Positions 1 to 5,485 of a DNA stretch of 5,485 nt are shown here, piece after piece; within the stretch, counting starts at the first letter, position 1; each line of letters begins with the position of its first letter. This stretch comes from Candidatus Peregrinibacteria bacterium RIFOXYB2_FULL_32_7 (GTDB lineage: Bacteria; Patescibacteriota; Gracilibacteria; UBA1369; GWF2-33-10), in the NCBI GenBank assembly GCA_001787465.1, contig MFXJ01000058.1, forward strand, positions 2,522 to 8,006, written 5' to 3'. A program made the translations under genes and the position numbers. The notes beneath the pieces are model-generated. The model did no database searches. It worked only from the letters and a program-made list of their open reading frames with translations, and was not told the DNA's origin.

Positions 1-1388
<1,388 letters not shown>

Positions 1389-1398
1389 AATTTTTTTA

Positions 1399-1427
1399 CT
1401 TTTATGTAATTTAAAATCACATAAAAG
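1399..1427 (-). promoter_or_regulatory. Leader hairpin just before the 16S 5' end
   Basis: A perfect 9-bp inverted repeat (CTTTTATGT at 1399-1407 and ACATAAAAG at 1419-1427) lies about 11 nt upstream of the mature 16S start. In the minus-strand transcript it forms a hairpin with an 11-nt loop that can close by two further pairs after one mismatch. It may mark a pre-rRNA processing site, or one arm may pair with the 16S trailer, which is outside the window. No U-tract makes it a terminator. Confidence 0.4.
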
Positions 1428-1448
1428 CTAAAGTGATTGTTTTTCGAC

Positions 1449-1465
1449 ATCTATTTTTGATAGAT
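1449..1465 (-). promoter_or_regulatory. Small leader hairpin after boxA
   Basis: A perfect 6-bp stem (1449-1454 with 1460-1465, ATCTAT/ATAGAT) closes a 5-nt loop. It lies about 20 nt downstream of the boxA-like site within the predicted 16S leader transcript. It may be a boxB/boxC-like or processing element. The stem is short and AT-rich, so its function is uncertain. Confidence 0.35.
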
Positions 1466-1483
1466 TCTCTATTACATACGAGA

Positions 1484-1495
1484 TGTTAAAGAACA
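1484..1495 (-). promoter_or_regulatory. boxA-like antitermination site in the 16S leader
   Basis: The minus strand reads TGTTCTTTAACA, which differs at one base from the E. coli rRNA boxA core TGCTCTTTAACA. In known rRNA operons the boxA RNA binds NusB-NusE and helps the polymerase resist premature termination. Its position, about 20 nt after the predicted transcription start and about 95 nt before the 16S 5' end, is what is expected of an rRNA leader boxA. Confidence 0.65.
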
Positions 1496-1520
1496 AAAAC
1501 GTCTTTATAAACGCGGCGAA

Positions 1521-1549
1521 ATATTACCGACATTAAAAATAAAACGCAA
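1521..1549 (-). promoter_or_regulatory. Probable rRNA operon promoter
   Basis: On the minus strand a -35-like TTGCGT (1549-1544) is followed by exactly 17 bp and a -10-like TAATAT (1526-1521). Just downstream the sequence is TTCGCCGCGT (1520-1511), a GC-rich discriminator in an otherwise AT-rich region; such discriminators are typical of stringently controlled rRNA promoters. Transcription would start near 1514, giving a leader of about 125 nt before the 16S gene. The -35 hexamer begins 8 bp after the coaBC stop codon. A second -10-like TATAAA lies near 1509-1504 on the same strand, without a good -35. The assignment is based on position and motif only. Confidence 0.6.
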
Positions 1550-1557
1550 GGGCTATT

Positions 1558-2847
1558 TTATCCTTTGTTTTCCAAGAAGTCAATACTTTGTTGCGAAATT
1601 TTTTTCAAAATCTCAATAGCTATATCTTCCTTCCTACCTTTTTTAAAAATTTCTGTTGTTTTATCAATAAACCAAAACTCTCCTTCTTGAGCTCCAATAT
1701 TCTCAGGCTGATTCGCTATTATCATATCTAAATTCTTGAAAAGAAGCTTCTTTCTAGCATTCTCAATCAAATTCTCACTTTCCAAAGCAAATCCAATAAT
1801 TTTTAATTTTTCCCGCCAAAATAAATCTTTCTGCCCGAATAAATCGTTCGGACAAGTCGGGCTGGTATTTTTTATTTTACATTTCCTGCCCACCCACTCC
1901 AAAATATCCACAGTCTTCTGGAATTTTATATTTAAAATCTCATTTTTTTTCTTAATTTTTTGCTTAGAAATTTTTTCAGGCTTGAAATCGCAAATTGCCG
2001 CGGCAGAAATAAAAATATCAGCCTGATCAATATTTGCTTTAACAGCCTCAAACATCTCCTCCCCACTTTCAACATTAAAAATTTTTAACTGATCATCGCC
2101 CCGTACAAACGCACCACTATACATCTCCCTCAAGCACTGACCGCGAATCAAAATCACTTTTCCTCCCATCGAAACTGCCGCTTTAACCAAAGCCATCCCC
2201 ATTTTTCCAGATGAACCATTGCTAATAAAACGGACTGGATCGAGATATTCGCGAGTAGCACCAACCGTAATTAAAATTGTTTTACCTACTAATAAATTTT
2301 TATTTGTCAAAAATTTTTCAATATTAAAAACTATATCAGCAACTTCCATCATTCTGCCCATCCCCTCCTCTCCACAAGCCAATTTCCCCTCTTGCGGTTC
2401 CAAAATTTTAAATTGCGTCTCAATTAATTTGTTTAGATTTTCTTGAACAAAAAAATTGTTCCACATCCTGAAATTCATCGCCGGTGCCACAAAAACATTT
2501 CCCTGAAAAACCAACATAATAGTTGTTAACAAATCATCAGCCAGACCACTGCAAATCTTCCCGATTAAATTAGCTGTTGCCGGAGCCAATAGAATCAAAT
2601 CAGCCCATTTTGCCAAATCAATATGAGGATATCCTTTTTTGTCATCAAACATATCTATCCAAACTTTTTTATTTAAAACTTTTTCAATTTCCTTTACATC
2701 AATTAATTTTAAAGCATTTTTTGTAGCTACCACTTCAATTTCAGCACCTTTTTTACTTAAAATTTCAATTAATTTTGGTATTTTCACAACCGCAATACTG
2801 CTTGAGATACCAAGTAAGACTTTCTTGTTTTTTAAAAAATTTTTCAT
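1558..2847 (-). CDS. coaBC: CoaBC: phosphopantothenoylcysteine decarboxylase / phosphopantothenate-cysteine ligase
   Basis: Bifunctional enzyme for two steps of coenzyme A synthesis: CoaB joins cysteine to 4'-phosphopantothenate and CoaC decarboxylates the product with FMN. The 429-residue length is close to normal (about 400). CoaC domain, about residues 7-180: GISSSIA nucleotide loop (usually GGIA), catalytic His75 in PHIDLAKWADL, LLAPATAN, the PAMN motif (122-125) and active-site Cys158 in GKLACGEEGMGRM. CoaB domain, about 187-415: TVGATREYLDPVRFISN with Asn210, SSGKMG, AAAICDFKP and KIKK (297-300), then IIGFALES and MIIAN. Two stretches look added: residues 327-346, encoded by a repeat-like element, and about eight residues near 237-253. 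ATG at 2847 is the only good start; it has no Shine-Dalgarno sequence. The stop is TAA. It is divergent from the next gene and co-directional with the rRNA. Identity is secure from the motifs. Confidence 0.96.
   Translation of the reverse strand: MKNFLKNKKVLLGISSSIAVVKIPKLIEILSKKGAEIEVVATKNALKLIDVKEIEKVLNKKVWIDMFDDKKGYPHIDLAKWADLILLAPATANLIGKICSGLADDLLTTIMLVFQGNVFVAPAMNFRMWNNFFVQENLNKLIETQFKILEPQEGKLACGEEGMGRMMEVADIVFNIEKFLTNKNLLVGKTILITVGATREYLDPVRFISNGSSGKMGMALVKAAVSMGGKVILIRGQCLREMYSGAFVRGDDQLKIFNVESGEEMFEAVKANIDQADIFISAAAICDFKPEKISKQKIKKKNEILNIKFQKTVDILEWVGRKCKIKNTSPTCPNDLFGQKDLFWREKLKIIGFALESENLIENARKKLLFKNLDMIIANQPENIGAQEGEFWFIDKTTEIFKKGRKEDIAIEILKKISQQSIDFLENKG
1812..1866 (-). repeat. 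Palindromic repeat-like element inside coaBC
   Basis: A GC-rich patch in an AT-rich gene. On the minus strand TGTCCGAA (1854-1847) can pair with TTCGGGCA (1839-1832) around a 7-nt loop, with one G-U pair. CCCG (1861-1858) and CGGG (1815-1812) can form an outer stem. It is in frame and encodes about 20 residues, T327 to K346 (containing SPTCPNDLFGQKDLFW), between the CoaB regions KTVDIL and KIIGFALES, where the family normally has only a short link. Its left part, ACCAGCCCGACTTGTC, matches position 3843 onward (ACCAGCCCGACATTGTC) with one extra base. This suggests a dispersed repeat inserted in frame; a database search would be needed to prove it. Confidence 0.45.
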
Positions 2848-2925
2848 AAATTCATTTTACTAAAAAATTACGAGATTAGAAATGTAAAAAAATAAAAATT
2901 ATCTATAGGCTGTAAATTTTATTTT

Positions 2926-2934
2926 TGCTATAAT
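2926..2934 (+). promoter_or_regulatory. Extended -10 promoter for the gene at 2999
   Basis: The plus strand reads TGCTATAAT, a perfect extended -10 element (TGn plus TATAAT). No -35 hexamer is recognisable 17 bp upstream, which extended -10 promoters tolerate. The predicted start near 2941 would give a leader of about 58 nt, AT-rich and without a ribosome binding site. The element lies in the 151-bp region between the divergent coaBC and the gene at 2999. Confidence 0.6.
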
Positions 2935-2998
2935 ATAATGATCTGATAGTTATAAAAAAATCTCTAAAAATTTTTACAATATAAATTATTAATTTCAA

Positions 2999-3739
2999 AT
3001 GGGATTATCAGTATATGACTCATTTAAACAATTAGAACGCGATGCTAATCTTCCAGAACGTCTAAAAACAGGATCATCGTCTTGTAATATAGATCAATTA
3101 TTACCAATTATAGAAGAGCTTAAAAAAGCTAAAGACAATCGGAGAAATGCGCCTCGAGAAAATGAAAAGGAAACGACCTTACATCCATCGGCAATCACTG
3201 TTGTTTCATCAACTATAAGAAACCTTGTAAATCCCGTAACAACCGCATCTGATACGCAAACAACTTTAAAAGACGTCACAAATGCAATTAATAACATTTA
3301 TGTTAAATATTTATCTATAAATAGAGAGCAATTAGATGAAACTACTAGAAACCTTACAATATTATTACAAAATCAAAATAATAGGAATCTAATCTTTTCT
3401 TTATTATCTGGCCATATTAATTTAGACGTTATTAAAGATATTATAAATACATTCTACCATTTACATAAAGGAGACCCAAATAGATTATTAAGATTACAAT
3501 ATATTTTACGAAAATGTAGCGCTATGTATTGCTTAACTGCATTATTAAAAATACATCTAAAATATTCTATAAATGATCTTGATGAATGTGAAATTATAGC
3601 CAATAGCATTACTGAAATTGCAAATGGAATTAATGATCTCTTGGAATCTGGAACTGATAAAGTGGTTGCCGAATTTGAAAGAAAAATAAAAGAAGAAGAA
3701 CCAATAACTTTTTTAGAAGAACCTAAATTACAGCATTAA
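2999..3739 (+). CDS. Hypothetical protein, 246 residues, probably helical and soluble
   Basis: I do not recognise this protein. It has no signal peptide or membrane segment. The N-terminal third is polar with a charged stretch (EELKKAKDNRRNAPRENEKE, about residues 39-58) and a Ser/Thr-rich segment (about 60-90), likely flexible. From about residue 88 on it reads as amphipathic helices: NAINNIYVKYL, TRNLTILLQNQ, NLDVIKDIINTFYHL, RLLRLQYILRKC, LTALLKIHLKY, IIANSITEIANGINDLL. The end is acidic and basic by turns (EFERKIKEEEP). It resembles a helical-repeat or scaffold-like fold, but no family is claimed. Codon use is strongly AT-rich (AGA, TTA, ATA), which supports a resident gene. The ATG start has no Shine-Dalgarno sequence; a clean extended -10 promoter lies 65-73 bp upstream, and the gene ends in tandem stops TAATAA. 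It is monocistronic and convergent with hisIE. Confidence 0.8.
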   Translation: MGLSVYDSFKQLERDANLPERLKTGSSSCNIDQLLPIIEELKKAKDNRRNAPRENEKETTLHPSAITVVSSTIRNLVNPVTTASDTQTTLKDVTNAINNIYVKYLSINREQLDETTRNLTILLQNQNNRNLIFSLLSGHINLDVIKDIINTFYHLHKGDPNRLLRLQYILRKCSAMYCLTALLKIHLKYSINDLDECEIIANSITEIANGINDLLESGTDKVVAEFERKIKEEEPITFLEEPKLQH

Positions 3740-3842
3740 TAAACTAATTTTTCATTCTGAAATTCATACACTTTCTGTATAAATTCCAAAACACTTTTAA
3801 ATCATCTTGAGTTTTTATTTTCATTCTTAACACTCACAGCTC

Positions 3843-3871
3843 ACCAGCCCGACATTGTCTTTCTGGCGGGC
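3843..3871. repeat. Short GC-rich palindromic repeat after hisIE
   Basis: GCCCG (3847-3851) and CGGGC (3867-3871) form a 5-bp stem in the AT-rich space between two convergent genes, 16 bp beyond the hisIE stop. Its left part ACCAGCCCGACATTGTC matches the element in coaBC (minus strand from 1866) with one extra base. Neither strand shows a T-tract after the stem, so it is better explained as a dispersed repeat than as an intrinsic terminator. Confidence 0.4.
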
Positions 3872-3887
3872 AGCCCAAAGCTCATAG

Positions 3888-4544
3888 CTATTCTTTTTCA
3901 TTTCTCTTTTCCAAAACCCCCACCACATCTTCAAAACCCACATCCTTCTCAACCAACAGCACCATCAAATGATAAAGAAGATCAGCGCTTTCTTCAGCCA
4001 AACGCTCTTTAGTTTCTTTTGTCGCCGCCTTAATCACCTCCCCACTCTCCTCAGAAACTTTTGTACAAATTTTATAAATCCCTTCTTTAAACAAAATTGT
4101 TGTATAAGATTTTTCCGGCATTTTTTCTTTCCGCTCTTTAATCAAATCAAAAAGCTCTTTTAAAAATGTCATTCTGTCTTCATTTTTTGTCATTCCTGCA
4201 CTTTTTTTTGTCATTCCTGCGAAGGCAGGAATCTTAGTTCCCCCAAAGCACGACCTATTTCCAGTATGACATGTCGGCCCATGTGGTTTCACCTGAATCA
4301 AAATAGTATCTTCATCACAATCTATCTGAGAACTAATTAAATCCAAAAAATTCCCTGAACTTTCCCCTTTTGTCCATAATCTATTTTTACTTCGAGAAAA
4401 AAATGTAACTCGTTTTTCCTTCAAAGTTTTTTCAAATGCTTCCTTGTTCATATACCCCAACATCAAGATTTCTTTAGTTTCAAAATCCTGAATAATTGCT
4501 GGTAAAAGTTCTGATTTTTGAAAGTTGGGTTTTGTTTTCATCAT
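3888..4544 (-). CDS. hisIE: HisIE: phosphoribosyl-AMP cyclohydrolase / phosphoribosyl-ATP pyrophosphatase
   Basis: Bifunctional cytosolic enzyme of histidine synthesis. HisE hydrolyses phosphoribosyl-ATP to phosphoribosyl-AMP and HisI opens the adenine ring. HisI domain, about residues 10-101: FFSRSKNRLWTKGESSGN (49-65, family signature), DCDED (75-79, metal-binding), and PTCHTG with SCF, giving the expected zinc cysteines Cys76, Cys92 and Cys99. HisE domain, about 127-215: LFDLIKERKEKMPEKSYTT, KVSEESGEVIKAA with the metal-binding glutamates (about 165-169), and EESADLLYHLMVLL. The 218 residues are near the usual ~200; the excess lies in the inter-domain linker (103-126), which is encoded by a palindromic repeat. 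The start is a double ATG at 4544 and 4541, without a Shine-Dalgarno sequence; the stop is TAG. No other his gene is present. All key residues seen are intact, so it is probably functional. Confidence 0.95.
   Translation of the reverse strand: MMKTKPNFQKSELLPAIIQDFETKEILMLGYMNKEAFEKTLKEKRVTFFSRSKNRLWTKGESSGNFLDLISSQIDCDEDTILIQVKPHGPTCHTGNRSCFGGTKIPAFAGMTKKSAGMTKNEDRMTFLKELFDLIKERKEKMPEKSYTTILFKEGIYKICTKVSEESGEVIKAATKETKERLAEESADLLYHLMVLLVEKDVGFEDVVGVLEKRNEKE
4168..4234 (-). repeat. Palindromic repeat with partial copies, coding for the HisI-HisE linker
   Basis: ATTCCTGC (4213-4220) and GCAGGAAT (4225-4232) form a perfect 8-bp stem with a 4-nt loop. To its left on the plus strand, TGTCATTCCTGC recurs at 4189-4200 and TGTCATTCTG, one base shorter, at 4168-4177, so three copies of the half-element lie in tandem at about 20-nt spacing. 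Read as protein it gives IPAFAGMTK, SAGMTK and DRMTF. IPAFAGMT-type peptides are a familiar outcome of translating short intergenic palindromes of the ATTCC...GGAAT type in several bacterial groups. Here the element fills the linker between two enzyme domains without breaking the frame. Confidence 0.7.
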
Positions 4545-4583
4545 TTTTTTTATAAACTAAATCCAGTTTAATATTTAAAAAAT

Positions 4584-4599
4584 TTTAATACAAATTTTT
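4584..4599. repeat. 16-bp direct repeat, copy 1
   Basis: TTTAATACAAATTTTT occurs here and again exactly at 4783-4798, 199 bp apart, in the same orientation. The two copies bracket the possible gene remnant and the inverted repeat. Low sequence complexity weakens the case, but the inner word AATACAAA is not a simple run. Confidence 0.5.
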
Positions 4600-4705
4600 A
4601 TTTTCTCACACCAATTTTCCAAACTCCTTTTTCCAAAAAAGCTTCTATAGTCTGACGATTAGCTTTGTTAATCAAATTAGAATGTGAAATTTTCTTCTTT
4701 TTTGC
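4598..4705 (-). pseudogene. Possible gene remnant (3' end of a lost coding sequence)
   Basis: The minus strand is open for 35 codons ending in TAA (4600-4598), with a protein-like reading that contains KISHSNLINKANRQTIEAF and LEKGVWKIGVRK. Its composition looks coding: amphipathic, with Trp and a Lys/Arg-rich tail. The frame is closed upstream by TAA at 4708-4706 and has no ATG; only a TTG (4675-4673) could serve as a start. This fits the C-terminal end of a degraded gene better than a complete small protein. I do not recognise a family. It lies between hisIE and the gene at 4860, inside the 16-bp direct repeats. Confidence 0.3.
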
Positions 4706-4719
4706 TTAATCAACTAACG

Positions 4720-4768
4720 TCAAAACCGTGAAAAAGTAAAGAAAAACACACCTCTTTCACGGTTTTGA
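4720..4768. repeat. 14-bp perfect inverted repeat with 21-nt loop
   Basis: TCAAAACCGTGAAA (4720-4733) is mirrored by TTTCACGGTTTTGA (4755-4768). The loop is purine-rich on the plus strand and two further pairs can form after a mismatch. No T-tract follows on either strand, so it is not a standard terminator, although it lies about 90 nt beyond the stop of the gene at 4860 and could shape that transcript's 3' end. It may instead be a protein-binding site or the remains of a mobile element end. Confidence 0.6.
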
Positions 4769-4843
4769 TATTGTGAAATAACTTTAATACAAATTTTTTG
4801 ATCCACATATTTCAGTAATAACTTCACTAATATATTGTGAAAT
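4768..4843. repeat. Direct repeats ATATTGTGAAAT
   Basis: The 12-mer ATATTGTGAAAT occurs at 4768-4779 and 4832-4843. The core GTGAAAT also occurs at 4684-4690, and GTGAAA is part of the inverted repeat arm at 4728-4733. A reverse-oriented TTCAC at 4823-4827 and ATTTCA at 4809-4814 add inverted copies. The set occupies the 3' flank of the gene at 4860. Iterated words of this kind can be operator sites, but AT-richness allows chance recurrence of the shorter forms. Confidence 0.4.
4783..4798. repeat. 16-bp direct repeat, copy 2
   Basis: TTTAATACAAATTTTT, identical to 4584-4599. It lies just after the first ATATTGTGAAAT word and 62 bp from the 3' end of the gene at 4860. Confidence 0.5.
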
Positions 4844-4859
4844 GTTTGATTATACATAT

Positions 4860-5354
4860 TTAAAAAGCTTCTCCAATTTCTTTGTTATTCATCAGTTTTG
4901 GAATTAACTTAAACCCCTCATCAGGAAGTCCTCCTTCTATTATTTCAGGTAAACCATTTTTCCTGCTTTCAGCTAAAATATAACTTTGATTTGTAGCAAT
5001 CACAGTTACTAATTCCGCTATCGTTCCAACTTCTTCTTGCCGCATATTATCTGCAAGAGGCCTTTCGTCTTTTAATAAGCTTGAAGTAATTTTTACTGCC
5101 TCTGAATCAGCTCCACCTTCAACCGCTTTGTCTATTAATGTCCTAATATTTACTACTTCACGAGTCCACCGTTCAACATATTCCCTTTCATTTCCAGTTC
5201 CCGCTGTTCGACCTTCAAACAGTTTAAGTCCTTCTTCATATAACCTTAAAGTTCTAGTCACATCTCCATCTTCTATGAAAATTTTACTACCTTCACAAAA
5301 TAAAGTATTAGCTTTAATAGCTAAAGCCTGAAAATTATTTTCTCCTTCATTCAT
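4860..5354 (-). CDS. Hypothetical protein, 164 residues, TPR-like N-terminal helices
   Basis: I do not recognise a family. The first ~50 residues look like a tetratricopeptide-type helical hairpin: ALAIKANTLFCEGSKIFIED followed by GDVTRTLRLYEEGLKLFEG, with the alternating Ala, Leu, Gly-Asp and Tyr-Glu-Glu-Gly-Leu spacing common in TPR proteins. One repeat is too little for a firm call. The middle (RWTREVVNIRTLIDKAVEGG, then SEAVKITSSLL) is also helical and the end is rich in Gly, Pro and Glu. It has one Cys, no signal peptide and no membrane segment, so it is probably cytosolic. ATG at 5354 is the only Met start in frame near the front; there is no Shine-Dalgarno sequence and the stop is TAA. 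A strong promoter lies 33-61 bp upstream. GC content is somewhat higher than in the gene at 2999. It stands alone and is followed by the repeat-rich gap. Confidence 0.78.
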   Translation of the reverse strand: MNEGENNFQALAIKANTLFCEGSKIFIEDGDVTRTLRLYEEGLKLFEGRTAGTGNEREYVERWTREVVNIRTLIDKAVEGGADSEAVKITSSLLKDERPLADNMRQEEVGTIAELVTVIATNQSYILAESRKNGLPEIIEGGLPDEGFKLIPKLMNNKEIGEAF

Positions 5355-5386
5355 ATATAATATTAATTAAAAAATAAAACATCCAT

Positions 5387-5415
5387 ACTGTAGCATTACT
5401 TCATTTCTTTGTCAA
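5387..5415 (-). promoter_or_regulatory. Sigma70-type promoter for the gene at 4860-5354
   Basis: The minus strand carries a perfect -35 TTGACA (5415-5410), a 17-bp spacer (5409-5393) and TACAGT as -10 (5392-5387). The -10 is preceded by TGC, the extended -10 motif. Transcription would start near 5380, leaving a leader of about 26 nt that is nearly all A and T and has no ribosome binding site. Confidence 0.7.
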
Positions 5416-5485
5416 GTTTTATTTTTATAAAATTTAAGGTAAAATTATTTAAATATTTGATCAAAATTCTTTCATTGGACTTAAT

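Noticed and set aside
1736..2863. Plus-strand open frames opposite coaBC
   Set aside because: They are antisense shadows: Phe/Ser/Ile-rich low-complexity translations of an AT-rich gene whose minus-strand reading matches all CoaBC motifs.
3094..3297. Minus-strand open frame opposite the gene at 2999
   Set aside because: Fully contained in a longer gene with its own promoter; no start signal and no recognisable protein features.
3843..3871. Terminator of hisIE
   Set aside because: The stem is only 5 bp and is followed on the minus strand by TGGTGAGCTG, not a T-run.
3969..4163. Plus-strand open frame opposite hisIE
   Set aside because: Antisense of the conserved HisE domain.
4168..4234. CRISPR array
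   Set aside because: The tandem units are about 20 nt apart, degenerate, and lie within the hisIE reading frame; there are no spacers of regular length.
4720..4768. Intrinsic terminator
   Set aside because: The inverted repeat is strong but has a 21-nt loop and no T-tract on either strand, so it is listed as a repeat only.
5128..5331. Plus-strand open frame opposite the gene at 4860
   Set aside because: Ser/Pro-rich shadow; the minus strand has the promoter and better protein composition.
1558..5354. Alternative genetic code (UGA read as glycine)
   Set aside because: Complete CoaBC and HisIE read through in the standard code with glycines as GGN and no in-frame TGA. Four genes ending without TGA is too few to suggest reassignment.
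5409..5445. Plus-strand promoter TTGTCA ... TAAAAT
   Set aside because: The spacer is 25 bp, far from 17, and no plus-strand gene follows within the window.

Overview
The window looks like a piece of a small AT-rich bacterial genome, most likely from the Candidate Phyla Radiation (Patescibacteria). That placement is an inference. It rests on an atypical 16S rRNA that differs from the bacterial norm at two universal primer sites, on protein genes without Shine-Dalgarno sequences, and on short palindromic repeats that run in frame through two enzyme genes. The standard genetic code fits: all four complete genes end in TAA or TAG, tryptophan is TGG, and no in-frame TGA interrupts them. This argues against the UGA-glycine lineages (Gracilibacteria, Absconditabacteria).

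Layout. Positions 1-1388 hold most of a 16S rRNA gene on the minus strand; its last ~100 nt lie beyond the left edge. Its leader (1389-1550) carries a sigma70-like promoter with a GC-rich discriminator, a near-perfect boxA antitermination motif and two hairpins. The promoter starts only 8 bp after the stop codon of coaBC (1558-2847, minus), a bifunctional coenzyme A biosynthesis enzyme, and no terminator separates them. A divergent gene of unknown function (2999-3739, plus) follows, with a perfect extended -10 promoter. Its 3' end faces hisIE (3888-4544, minus), a fused histidine biosynthesis enzyme standing alone without other his genes. The 4545-4859 gap contains a probable gene remnant, a 14-bp inverted repeat, iterated GTGAAAT words and a 16-bp direct repeat. 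A second gene of unknown function (4860-5354, minus) has a good -35/-10 promoter just upstream.

The genes do not form an evident pathway or operon. coaBC and hisIE are unrelated metabolic genes, and the two unknown proteins look soluble and helical. The most notable points are the reciprocal base swap in 16S helix 28 (921/1396), the palindromic repeat that supplies the linker between the HisI and HisE domains, and a second type of repeat that inserts about 20 residues into CoaBC and resembles an intergenic copy after hisIE. I did not find a convincing new defence or mobile system.
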